Below are positions 37,645 through 45,327 of a stretch of 64,000 nt of DNA, in pieces. The notes below the pieces were generated by a model. That model saw only the letters and a program-made list of their open reading frames with translations, had not been told where the DNA came from and did not search any database. A program made the translations under genes and the position numbers. Origin of the DNA: VRUE01 sp963718775 (GTDB lineage Bacteria; Actinomycetota; Thermoleophilia; Solirubrobacterales; 70-9); NCBI GenBank assembly GCA_963718775.1, contig OY970377.1:1178001-1242000 (forward strand), in the 5' to 3' direction. The first letter of the stretch is position 1. Every line of letters starts with the position of its first letter.

Positions 37645-38918
37645 TGAGCTCCTTCTACAGCAGGCACAAGCTCTGGGTCTGGGCTGGCGTCTGGCTGCTG
37701 ACCCGCTTGGTGATCGTCAGTCAAGCCGGCTTCTGGAACCACGCCGGCGGCCACTCGCTGGAAGACGTCATCCTCTACGAAAGCTGGTCGGACGGGCTGG
37801 CGGACGACCACGCGCTGCCGACCGGCGAACTCTGGCAGTACCCCCCGGGGGCGGCGTTCCTGCTGGTCGCGCCGCGGCTATTGCTCGGCGTGATGAGCTT
37901 CGGCGGCGCCTTCGTGACGACGATGCTCGCCTTCGACCTGGCCGCCTTCGCGCTGATCGTCGGGCTCGCCCGACGGGAAGGCAGAGACGCCGGCGTCTGG
38001 GTCTGGCTGCTGGCCATGCCGATGCTGCGGGCGGTGCCGGTGCTGAGGTTCGACCCGGCAGCCACCGCGGCCGCGATCGGGGCGCTCGTCGTGATCCACA
38101 AGCGCCCCACCTGGTTCGGCGCCCTCGCCGGCCTCGGCGCGATGGTCAAAGCCTGGCCGATCGTCCTGCTCTTCGGTGAGTGGGAATGGCGGCGCCTGCT
38201 GCGTGCCTGCCTGGGCGCAGCGGTCGCGGTCGCGCTCGTCTTCGCGCTCTCCTCGGCCTTCTTCGACGGCGACAAGCTCGGATTCCTGAACGAACAGGGC
38301 AACAGGGGGCTGCAGATCGAATCGGTCGCCAGCACTCCCTGGCACCTTCGTCAGGCCGTCACCGGCGACCCACCCAAAGCCGTCTCGCGCTTCGGCGCCG
38401 CCGAGATCGGCAGCCACCCGGCGGACGTCACTGCCGACCTGCTCAAGTGGGCGACGCTGGCAGTGCTGATCGCGGCTGCGGCATGGTGGGCGGCGCGTGC
38501 CCGGGCAATCCGCGGTGGCCGAGAGGATCTCGGCGACGCCGTCGTCAGCCGCGACTTCATCTTTACGCTCGTCCTCCTCCTGGTGATAGCCAGCCGGGTG
38601 CTCAGCCCTCAATACATGGTCTGGCTCTTCGGCCTTGCCGCGGTCGTCCTCACCGAGAGTCGCAGCCGTGTCAGCCGGCCAGCGTGGATCGTGATCGCCG
38701 CCGCAATCCTCACCACCGCCGCTTACGGCCCTGAAGGCGCCTGGGGGACGGCGCCTGTCTACGGCTCCGCCTTCAACATCGGCCTACGCAACCTGGCGCT
38801 CGTCGTCGCCGCGGCCGATGCCTGCGCGGCGATGTTCCTGCTTCTCAGACGCCCTCGGCCTGGCCAGATCGACCGCTACGCAGACGCAGCAGCGGCACCC
38901 GCCACAGCGCCTCCGTGA
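37644..38918 (+). CDS. GT87-like (DUF2029) GT-C membrane glycosyltransferase
   Basis: 424-residue polytopic protein. The first loop after the N-terminal helix carries SLEDVILYESWSDGLADDHA, followed by ELWQYPPGAAFLLVAPRLL, which is the GT87 pattern of an acidic motif plus a YPP motif. About ten helices follow with KAWPIVLLFGEWEWRRLLRA and SPQYMVWLFGLAAVVL. GT87 enzymes (for example actinobacterial mannosyltransferases) use polyprenyl-phosphate-mannose. It is coupled to the upstream GT2 gene by TAATG and overlaps the convergent DPM synthase by 74 nt at the 3' ends, an unusually long tail-to-tail overlap. Confidence 0.8.
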   Translation: MSSFYSRHKLWVWAGVWLLTRLVIVSQAGFWNHAGGHSLEDVILYESWSDGLADDHALPTGELWQYPPGAAFLLVAPRLLLGVMSFGGAFVTTMLAFDLAAFALIVGLARREGRDAGVWVWLLAMPMLRAVPVLRFDPAATAAAIGALVVIHKRPTWFGALAGLGAMVKAWPIVLLFGEWEWRRLLRACLGAAVAVALVFALSSAFFDGDKLGFLNEQGNRGLQIESVASTPWHLRQAVTGDPPKAVSRFGAAEIGSHPADVTADLLKWATLAVLIAAAAWWAARARAIRGGREDLGDAVVSRDFIFTLVLLLVIASRVLSPQYMVWLFGLAAVVLTESRSRVSRPAWIVIAAAILTTAAYGPEGAWGTAPVYGSAFNIGLRNLALVVAAADACAAMFLLLRRPRPGQIDRYADAAAAPATAPP

Positions 38919-39594
38919 TGACCGAGCGATCGATCTTCGAGCTGCCCTCGCGGCGGTCGCGGAAGACGATCGGGACCTCGACCACCTCGAACCCCTGCTG
39001 GACCGCGCGGTAGGTCATCTCGACCTGGAAGGCGTAGCCCCTCGACTCGATCGAGTCGAGGTCGATCGCCTCGAGCACCTCGCGGCGAAAGCACTTGAAG
39101 CCGGCAGTGAGGTCCTTGACCTTCAAGCCGAGGACCAGCCGCGCGTAGGTGCTGCCGCCGCGGCTTATCACCCGCCTCAGCGCACCCCAATCCGCCACCC
39201 CACCACCCTGGACGTAGCGCGAGCCGACCGCCAGATCGGCGTGCTCGACGGCCCCGATCAGGGCCGGAAGGTAGGAGGGATCATGTGAGAAATCGGAGTC
39301 CATCTCGAGGATCAGCTGAGCGCCCTCGGCAAGCGCAAGGCGGAAGCCGGCGATGTACGCGGGCCCGAGCCCTTCCTTGTCCGGCCGGTGCAGAACCCTG
39401 ACGTCGGCCACCTCGGCGGCCAACCTGTCGGCGATCTCCCCCGTCCCGTCAGGCGAGCTGTCGTCGACGATCAGAATCTGCGCGGAAGCGGGAAGGACTG
39501 CCCGCACAGCCTTGACGAATGCCTCGATGTTGCCGGCCTCGTTGTAGGTCGGCAGTACGAGCCATGCCGGTTCTCGGGTCGGAGTGGGAGACAT
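38845..39594 (-). CDS. Polyprenol monophosphomannose synthase (DPM1-like GT2)
   Basis: 249-residue GT2 enzyme without membrane helices. It transfers mannose from GDP-mannose to polyprenyl phosphate at the cytosolic face. Motifs: WLVLPTYNEAGNIEAFVKAV, ILIVDDSSPDGTGEIADRLA, LILEMDSDFSHDPSYLPALI (DxD-like), GSRYVQGGGVADWG, DLTAGFKCFRREVLEAIDLD and VEVPIVFRDRREGSSKI. This closely matches the actinobacterial Ppm1 catalytic domain. The start is ATG 39592-39594. It probably supplies the donor for the GT87 and GT39-like enzymes nearby. Confidence 0.93.
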   Translation of the reverse strand: MSPTPTREPAWLVLPTYNEAGNIEAFVKAVRAVLPASAQILIVDDSSPDGTGEIADRLAAEVADVRVLHRPDKEGLGPAYIAGFRLALAEGAQLILEMDSDFSHDPSYLPALIGAVEHADLAVGSRYVQGGGVADWGALRRVISRGGSTYARLVLGLKVKDLTAGFKCFRREVLEAIDLDSIESRGYAFQVEMTYRAVQQGFEVVEVPIVFRDRREGSSKIDRSVITEALWRVPLLRLRSGRSGQAEGV

Positions 39595-39656
39595 TGAGCG
39601 CGCGATGCTATTGGCACCCGTGCCTGCCACGGAACCTGCCCGGCTAGATGCCGGGG

Positions 39657-40746
39657 CTACGGCCGCGCCCGGCCGCCGGTGAGGGCGACGAAGGCCCGCC
39701 AGGCCGGCTTCGGGTGGAACCGCGAGCCGGCACGGAAGAGGCCGACCGAGTCGCAGAAGCTGCAGGCGGTGTATTCCGGGTTGTCCTTCCAGGAGAACCA
39801 GTAGGTGCCCTTGAGGTTGAGGCGGTGCCGGTTGGCGATCAGGTAGCCGTAGGACTTGCGCAGTTCGCGCGCCTGGCCCTGGATTCCCTGCTCGAAGGCG
39901 ACCACGTTGGGGTCGTTCTGCGAGCCCCAGCCCATCTCGGTGATGTAGAGGGATGTCCCCGAGTCGCGGTTTTCCTCGACCACGTCGCGCAGTTCCTCGG
40001 TCAGTTCTTCCAGGTCGTCGACGTGGAAGGCGTAGGGGTGCAGGGCGACGGCATCGAAGTAGCGGGTGATACCCGGCACGCGATAGAGGGCAGCGAGGAA
40101 GTCGGCCGCGTCCATGCCGCGCTTGCCACCCTCGTCGGGATCGCCGAAGAGGCCGGAGAGGAGGACTTTGGCGCCTGGGTCGACAGACTTGATCGTGCCG
40201 TAGGTCGGCTTCAGCAGCCGCGCGTAGCGCGAGGGCGAGACCGGGAAGGCGAAGTAGAAGAAGTTGGCCTCGTTCCAGACCTGCCAGGTGCGCACCGGCA
40301 TCGGCCTGGCGATCACCGGGACGTAGTTGACGGCGGCCACGCCGCCCGAGGCGTGCTCGGCCCAGAACTCGCCGCCCGGCCCGTAGCGCTCCACCGCTGC
40401 CTTGACGAAGGCGGTCCACGCCCTCCGCGCGCGGCCGTTGTCGATCGGCATCGTCGTCGGCTTGCCGGCGATCCAGCGGGGAGCGCCGTAGAGGAAGGGC
40501 AGGACCGGCAGCCCGCGCCGCGCCGCGGCCTCAACCGCCGGGTCGACGCTGCTCCAGTCGAAGCCACCCTTCGCCGTCGGCTGCACGGTGGCCCAGTTGA
40601 CCGGCCAGCGGACGCTGCCGATCCGAGCGGCCTTCATGTAGGCGGTGTCGGTGTCGTTGAGCGACCGTCTGCGGCGCGATGCCGAAGAACGACGGCGGCA
40701 GTGCCTGAGCTGCGGCCGGGGCCAGCAGCACAATGGCGAGCGCCAA
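39657..40746 (-). CDS. Secreted glycoside hydrolase, GH-A clan (GH39-like), copy 2
   Basis: Paralogue of the hydrolase at 9877-10993, about 360 residues. The signal peptide is LALAIVLLAPAAAQALPPSF, then FGIAPQT, after which one frame break near 40680 separates it from the barrel. Key motifs are TWQVWNEANFFYFAFPV (acid/base Glu), VALHPYAF, LYITEMGWGSQND (nucleophile Glu) and TACSFCDSVGLFRAGSRFHP. The start shown is a TTG at the signal peptide; the true start may lie a little upstream. It closes the glycan locus on the right as its paralogue does on the left. Confidence 0.8.
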
Positions 40747-40863
40747 GCAGCAGGATCGTGGTCTTAACGGGTCTCAAAGTCAGTGCGGTGCGGGCGGCGG
40801 AGCGAGTGCAGGTCACTTCCTAACACGCCCGGCCGACGTCGGTAGCGCCGGGACGTTAACGGC

Positions 40864-41334
40864 TCAGTAGGTTCCGCCCAGCTTGCGGTGATCCCAGGTG
40901 GCGACGCGAACCGGCTTGAAGTGGATCGCGACACGCTTTGGCGCCTGCGCTTCGAGGGCCGCCTTGGCGTCGCCCTCGACCGAGGAGATTCCCTCGGCGT
41001 AGCGCAGGGTCAGCTCTTCGGCGAAGCCGAGCACGGTCTCGCCGTCGCGGTGGATCTCCGCCTCGGCCTCGATCATCGCGCCACGCAGCTCGCCGTACTC
41101 ATGGCCGGTCTCGATCAGCACTGTCGCCCGCGGGTCGCGTTCCAGGTTGCGCACCTTCTGCGACTTCCCGTAGGTCCAGATCCAGACCTCACCGTCGCGC
41201 GGCACGAACCACATCGGCATCGAGTGCGGCCAGCCGCGTGGACCGAGGCTGGAGACGACCGCGACCCGCTCTCCCTCGAGCAGCTCCAGCATCTCTGCAT
41301 CGCTCAGCGTGATCTGGTCGCGGCGGCTCACCAT
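40864..41334 (-). CDS. PPOX-class (pyridoxamine 5'-phosphate oxidase-like) flavin/F420 protein
   Basis: 156-residue split beta-barrel protein of the PPOX/F420-dependent class. It starts MVSRRDQITLSDAEMLELLE, followed by RVAVVSSLGPRGWPHSMPMW, which is the cofactor-binding beginning of this class. KSQKVRNLERDPRATVLIET follows, the characteristic phosphate-binding stretch. Relatives in actinobacteria use F420 or FMN to reduce or bind small molecules; the cofactor here is not determined. A longer in-frame start (41382) adds a non-conserved basic stretch and was rejected. Confidence 0.85.
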   Translation of the reverse strand: MVSRRDQITLSDAEMLELLEGERVAVVSSLGPRGWPHSMPMWFVPRDGEVWIWTYGKSQKVRNLERDPRATVLIETGHEYGELRGAMIEAEAEIHRDGETVLGFAEELTLRYAEGISSVEGDAKAALEAQAPKRVAIHFKPVRVATWDHRKLGGTY

Positions 41335-41474
41335 CGGGAGCCTGCCTGATCTGCGCTCCTGACGCGTTGAAGTTCTGCGCATTTACACGCGCCACGCGTC
41401 AGAAATCGCTCTGTAGCGTCGCCCCACATGGCGATACAGGCACAAGTCCCGCGGTCCCCTGCCTCGCGTGGTAG

Positions 41475-41508
41475 CGTACGTATGTCTTTTCCCAACTACG
41501 TACGTACG
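41475..41508. promoter_or_regulatory. TACGTA-rich inverted repeat upstream of antitoxin
   Basis: CGTACGTA at 41475-41482 and TACGTACGTACG at 41497-41508 form palindromic half-sites with a 14-nt spacer. They end about 18 nt before the TTG start of the antitoxin, a fitting autoregulatory operator. Function inferred. Confidence 0.5.
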
Positions 41509-41526
41509 AATCTTGAAGGGACCGCA

Positions 41527-41760
41527 TTGGCAACCAGCGCCTCCAAGCTCCGCGCCGACATCTACCGGATGCTGGACGAGGTTCTCGAGACCGGCCAGCC
41601 GCTGGAGGTCGAGCGCAAGGGCAAGACCCTGGTGATCGCGCCGAAGGCGGAGCAGTCGATCTGGGATCGCCTGCCGCGTCGCGAGGGCGCAATAGTCGGA
41701 GATCCCGACGAGCTGATCCACATCGACTGGTCCTCGGAGTGGAATCCTGATCCAAATTGA
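41527..41760 (+). CDS. Phd/YefM-like antitoxin
   Basis: 77-residue antitoxin. The TTG at 41527 is preceded by AGGGA with a 5-nt spacer and was preferred to upstream ATG 41482, which would place the operator-like repeats inside the coding region. The sequence LATSASKLRADIYRMLDEVL followed by QPLEVERKGKTLVIAPK matches Phd/YefM DNA-binding antitoxins. The acidic, Trp-containing C-terminus is the expected toxin-wrapping tail. It overlaps the PIN toxin gene that follows. Confidence 0.8.
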   Translation: MATSASKLRADIYRMLDEVLETGQPLEVERKGKTLVIAPKAEQSIWDRLPRREGAIVGDPDELIHIDWSSEWNPDPN

Positions 41761-42124
41761 CACCCACGTAGCTCTCTGGCTGTACGCGGGCCTATCGGAG
41801 CGACTCCCGGAGTCCGTGCGAACCCTGATTGGCGAGAGCCAGTCAAGGGTGTCGCCACTGGTTTCGCTCGAACTTGCCTATATGCACGAAATCGGCAGGG
41901 CGCGGGACTCCGCGCCGATGATGTTGGCTGCCCTGCGCCAGAGCATCGGGCTGGAGATCGCTGACGCCTCCCTTGCGGAGCTTGCCCAAACCGCGCTGGG
42001 CCTCACCTGGACCCGCGACCCATTCGACCGAATGATCGCGGCCCAGGCGATCGTCGCCGACGTTCCGCTGGTCACCGCCGACCGGACGATCCTGGCCAAC
42101 CTCCCCCTCGCCACCTGGGATTGA
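41747..42124 (+). CDS. PIN-domain toxin (VapC-like), second pair
   Basis: About 125-residue PIN ribonuclease. The conserved first segment LIQIDTHVALWLYAGLSERL contains the first catalytic Asp. Later come VSPLVSLELAYMHEIGRA, FDRMIAAQAIVADVPLVTAD and the end NLPLATWD. To include the first Asp the gene must begin at or before CTG 41747, because the next GTG (41816) removes it. No ATG/GTG/TTG fits, so either a CTG start coupled to the overlapping antitoxin or a small sequence error is likely. Confidence 0.75.
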   Translation: MIQIDTHVALWLYAGLSERLPESVRTLIGESQSRVSPLVSLELAYMHEIGRARDSAPMMLAALRQSIGLEIADASLAELAQTALGLTWTRDPFDRMIAAQAIVADVPLVTADRTILANLPLATWD

Positions 42125-42140
42125 ACAGCCTATCCCCCGG

Positions 42141-43103
42141 CTACGCGGCGACAGGCTTGAACGAGCGACGGTAAGCAGTCGGAGTGGTCGCGGTGGTGCG
42201 GCGGAAGTGGTCGCGCAGCGAGGCGGCGGTGCCGAAGCCGGCCTGCCAGGCGACGGCGTCGATCGGCAGCTCGGTCTCCTCGAGCAGGCGGCGGGCCTCC
42301 TGGACGCGCTGGTGTAGCAGCCACTGCAGCGGGGTCGTTCCGGTCTCCTCACGGAAGCGGCGAGCGAAGGTACGGGGACTGACACCGGCGTGAGCCGCCA
42401 TCGCGGCGACGTCGAGGGGCTCCTCGAGACGCTCGCGGACCCAGCTCCGCGTCGCCTCCAACGAGCCCAGCACCCCGCCATGCGAGATGACGTCAGGACG
42501 TTCGATGAACTGCGCCTGGCCGCCGTCGCGATGGGGCGCGGCGACCATGTGGCGAGCGGCCCGCTCGCCGACCGCGGCGCCGCAGTCTTCGCGAATCACG
42601 TGCAGGCAGAGGTCGATGCCGGCGCTGAGCCCGGCCGAGGTCATCACCTCCCCTTCGTCGACGTAGAGCGCCGTGGGGTCCACCTCGACCGCCGGGAAGT
42701 GCTCGGCGAGGCCCGGCGCGAAGGCCCAGTGCGTCGTCGCGCGGCGGCCGTCGAGCAGGCCGGCATGGGCCAGCGCGAAGGCGCCGGTGCAGACCGAGAG
42801 CACGCGAGCGCTGCGCTCCGCCGCGGCCCGCAGGGCCGCGATCGCCTCCGGGGCAGGCGGCGCGAAGACGTCGCGGTAGGCCGGCACGACCACCGTGTCA
42901 GCGGTCTCCAGAGCCGCCAGCCCACTCTGCGGCGTGACCGAGAACCCGGTCGTCGTACGCAGCTCCTTTCCCTGCGGCGAGCAGGTCGAGAACTCATAGA
43001 GAGGCTCACCGTCCGAGCTCACAGCGAGGCCGAATGCCTGCGCCGGCACGGCCAGGTCGAAGGCGACCAACCCGTTGAGACAGAGGGCGACCACACGGTG
43101 CAT
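42141..43103 (-). CDS. GlxA-family transcriptional regulator (DJ-1 domain + AraC HTH)
   Basis: 320-residue regulator. About residues 1-185 form a class I glutamine amidotransferase-like DJ-1/PfpI domain with the nucleophile-elbow motif SVCTGAFALAHAGLLDGRRA followed by TTHW. Residues 215-310 are an AraC-type double helix-turn-helix: VAAMAAHAGVSPRTFARRFR followed by EETGTTPLQWLLHQRVQEAR, then DAVAWQAGFGTAASLRDHFR. It is divergent from a DJ-1/PfpI enzyme gene with a 70-nt intergenic region, which it probably controls. The signal molecule is unknown. Confidence 0.92.
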   Translation of the reverse strand: MHRVVALCLNGLVAFDLAVPAQAFGLAVSSDGEPLYEFSTCSPQGKELRTTTGFSVTPQSGLAALETADTVVVPAYRDVFAPPAPEAIAALRAAAERSARVLSVCTGAFALAHAGLLDGRRATTHWAFAPGLAEHFPAVEVDPTALYVDEGEVMTSAGLSAGIDLCLHVIREDCGAAVGERAARHMVAAPHRDGGQAQFIERPDVISHGGVLGSLEATRSWVRERLEEPLDVAAMAAHAGVSPRTFARRFREETGTTPLQWLLHQRVQEARRLLEETELPIDAVAWQAGFGTAASLRDHFRRTTATTPTAYRRSFKPVAA

Positions 43104-43173
43104 GGCAGGAACCTATCGAAGATTGGCAATCCTGCCACTGGAATCGACAGCCGCGGGCCGCCATGCTCTCCCC

Positions 43174-43836
43174 ATGCAAATAGCCATCCTCATCTTCGAC
43201 AAGCTCACCGCCCTCGACGCGATCGGCCCCTACGAGGTGCTGCGCTCAGTCCCCGGCTGGGAGGTGAAATTCGTCGCCCCCGAGAAAGGCCAGGTGCGCA
43301 CCGACAGCGGCGCGCTCGGGCTCAACGCCGACTTCTCGATTGACGAAGTGAGCGAGGCCGACATCGTCCTCGTCCCCGGCGGCGACGGCAACCGTCCGCT
43401 GCTCCACGACGAGGCGGTGCTCTCCTGGCTGCGCCAGATCGACGCGGGAAGCAAATGGACGACCTCAGTCTGCACCGGCTCGCTGGTGCTCGGCGCGGCC
43501 GGCCTACTGAAGGGCAAGCGGGCGACCAGCCACTGGCTCCTCCTCGATCAGCTGCGCGCGTTCGGCGCCGACCCGGTCGGCGGCCGCTTCGTCGAGGACG
43601 GCAAGACGATCACCGCCGCCGGCGTCTCGGCCGGGATCGACATGGCGCTTCACCTGGTCGGCAAGGAGGTCGCCCCGCAGGTCGCCGAAGCGATCCAGCT
43701 CGGTATCGAGTACGACCCGCAGCCCCCTTTCGACGCCGGCTCTCCCGTCAAGGCGCAGACCGAGACGGTCGACCTGGTCACCCAGATGATGGGCGGCTCC
43801 GGCGAGGAGTGGATAGGCGCGCCTGAGAGGGTCTAG
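43174..43836 (+). CDS. DJ-1/PfpI family protein, isonitrile hydratase-like
   Basis: 220-residue DJ-1/PfpI protein starting at ATG 43174 (MQIAILIFDKLTALDAIGPY). The catalytic elbow is SVCTGSLVLGAAGLLKGKRA followed by TSHW, the pattern of isonitrile (isocyanide) hydratase-like enzymes that turn isonitriles into N-formamides. The Asp of LDAIGPYEVL is also conserved. Enzymatic specificity is not established. It is divergent from a GlxA regulator and overlaps the convergent DUF1906 gene by 4 nt. Confidence 0.87.
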   Translation: MQIAILIFDKLTALDAIGPYEVLRSVPGWEVKFVAPEKGQVRTDSGALGLNADFSIDEVSEADIVLVPGGDGNRPLLHDEAVLSWLRQIDAGSKWTTSVCTGSLVLGAAGLLKGKRATSHWLLLDQLRAFGADPVGGRFVEDGKTITAAGVSAGIDMALHLVGKEVAPQVAEAIQLGIEYDPQPPFDAGSPVKAQTETVDLVTQMMGGSGEEWIGAPERV

Positions 43837-45212
43837 CGCCTGAGCTGTACCGCGCGGGTGGCGCGGGAGCCGGGGATCGCGACCAGCAGCTGGGTCTTGA
43901 GAAAGCCGCGCCGGAGCAGCAACGGCAGGCCGCGAGAGTTGAGCGCGACGCGGAAGGTGTGGGACTTGCCGCCGGCGAGCCTGAAGGTTCGGTGGCTGAC
44001 GCCGATCCGCACGACCCTGGTCGGCACACCGGGCCGGGCGCGCAACGGCAGCCGCGCGTGGGTGCGCAGGACGATCTGACCGGGGCAGCTTTCGCCTTCC
44101 GGCCAGCCGCAGCGGACCCAGACCCGCACGGTCCCGCCACTCGAGCCAAGGTGCTTGACGGTCAGCGGCGGCAGCTCCGGCGGCACCGTGCTGGCGCCGA
44201 GCGTGGCGCCTTCGACGTAGTTGTTGTCGAGGTTGATCGTCATCAGTCCGTAGGTCTCGTTGTGGCCGCCGCGGTACTGGTGGATGCGCTGATGCGAGGA
44301 CCAGGCGCTGAGCGGGAGATAGGGGTCAAGCGTGTTCTGGGCCCCGTTCCAGTTGGCGGTCCAAACGTGGTCGGGAAGCGCGTAGGGCCCGCCGATCGCG
44401 CGGGCGAGGTCGGCGATCCCCGAGGCGCTGGAGCTGTAGACGCCGGAGACGTAGCCGAGGGCGTGGAGTTGTGTCGTCCAGGAAGAGAGGAAAGAGAGCG
44501 TGGCCGCGGTCGCGCTCGAGGTCCGCGTGTAGGCCTCCATGTCGAAGTAGATCGGGCTGCCGGCGCCCATGCCGATGCTCTGCGCGTCGGCGACCGCGTC
44601 GTCAGCCGCTTCGATGCCCTGCGTGGTGGCCTTGCTCGAGCTCAGCATCGCGCAGCTCGTGCAGGCGCTGGTCGGCGCCTGCAGGCCGACGTAGGTGGGG
44701 ATCAGGTGCCAGTCGCCGGCAACCTGTTCGCCGACCCAGGTGGAGGTCAGGTTGGGCTGTGAGCAGGCGCGGTTGGCGCCGCCGATGTAGACGCCAATCG
44801 CCCGGTAGGGCGAGGAGGCCCAGGCCGACATCGTCCGCGACGAGGGCGCCGCGCAGGCATCGAAGCCGAGGCCGGTGTAGTCGTCGGACCCGCCCGCGAC
44901 GGGGGCTGGGAGCGCAACTGCGCTGACCTGCGCCCTGGCCCGAGCCTGCGCGCGTGGATCGACCACGATCGCCCGCTGGCGCCCGATCGCATCCGAGGGG
45001 CAGCGCTGGCTGGCGCCGGGAGTCCCCAGGTAGACCGCGCGGCGGTCGAGCCGCACGCACATCTGCGGATGCTCGGCCAGCCGGTAGACCGGCCAGCCAG
45101 AGGGGACCCGAACGGCATCGCCGTCGAACTGGATCGTCTTCGCGCCGGCGGCGGAAACGACGAATGCGAGCAGGACGAGGGCTCCTGCCATGGCTGAGCG
45201 CAACAGGCGCAT
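43833..45212 (-). CDS. Secreted DUF1906 (glycoside hydrolase-like) protein
   Basis: 459-residue exported protein with signal peptide MRLLRSAMAGALVLLAFVVS then AAGAK. An N-terminal module of about 100 residues precedes the DUF1906 domain (about 105-330): GLGFDACAAPSSRTMSAW, YRAIGVYIGGANRACSQPNL and SPIYFDMEAYTRTSSATAAT. This TIM-barrel family (Rv2525c-like) is related to GH25 and thought to act on cell-wall glycans. A C-terminal beta-sandwich of about 120 residues has VWVRCGWPEGESCPG. The Glu of FDMEAY is the probable active-site residue. Function in wall remodelling is inferred. Confidence 0.85.
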   Translation of the reverse strand: MRLLRSAMAGALVLLAFVVSAAGAKTIQFDGDAVRVPSGWPVYRLAEHPQMCVRLDRRAVYLGTPGASQRCPSDAIGRQRAIVVDPRAQARARAQVSAVALPAPVAGGSDDYTGLGFDACAAPSSRTMSAWASSPYRAIGVYIGGANRACSQPNLTSTWVGEQVAGDWHLIPTYVGLQAPTSACTSCAMLSSSKATTQGIEAADDAVADAQSIGMGAGSPIYFDMEAYTRTSSATAATLSFLSSWTTQLHALGYVSGVYSSSASGIADLARAIGGPYALPDHVWTANWNGAQNTLDPYLPLSAWSSHQRIHQYRGGHNETYGLMTINLDNNYVEGATLGASTVPPELPPLTVKHLGSSGGTVRVWVRCGWPEGESCPGQIVLRTHARLPLRARPGVPTRVVRIGVSHRTFRLAGGKSHTFRVALNSRGLPLLLRRGFLKTQLLVAIPGSRATRAVQLRR

Positions 45213-45259
45213 ACCCGTCGAACAATTGCATTCGCCAATCGATTCGGCCCTCAGCCAAC

Positions 45260-45312
45260 CCGAACTGCATCAACTTTTACGCCTGGCAGGCGTAAAAGTT
45301 GATGCAGTTCGG
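45260..45312. repeat. 53-bp perfect palindrome between penicillin acylase and DUF1906 genes
   Basis: Two 26-bp arms at 45260-45285 and 45287-45312 are exact reverse complements with a single unpaired G between them. It lies 15 nt after the acylase stop codon and 47 nt before the DUF1906 start, both leftward. The outer 14 bases of each arm (CCGAACTGCATCAA and complement) recur in the hairpin at 60309-60359. Possibly a terminator or REP-like element. Confidence 0.9.
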
Positions 45313-45327
45313 CGGGCGGAGCTGGGA

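Noticed and set aside
9877..40746. Genomic island or prophage boundary with transposases
   Set aside because: No integrase, transposase, tRNA or flanking direct repeat is visible, and base composition looks like the surroundings.
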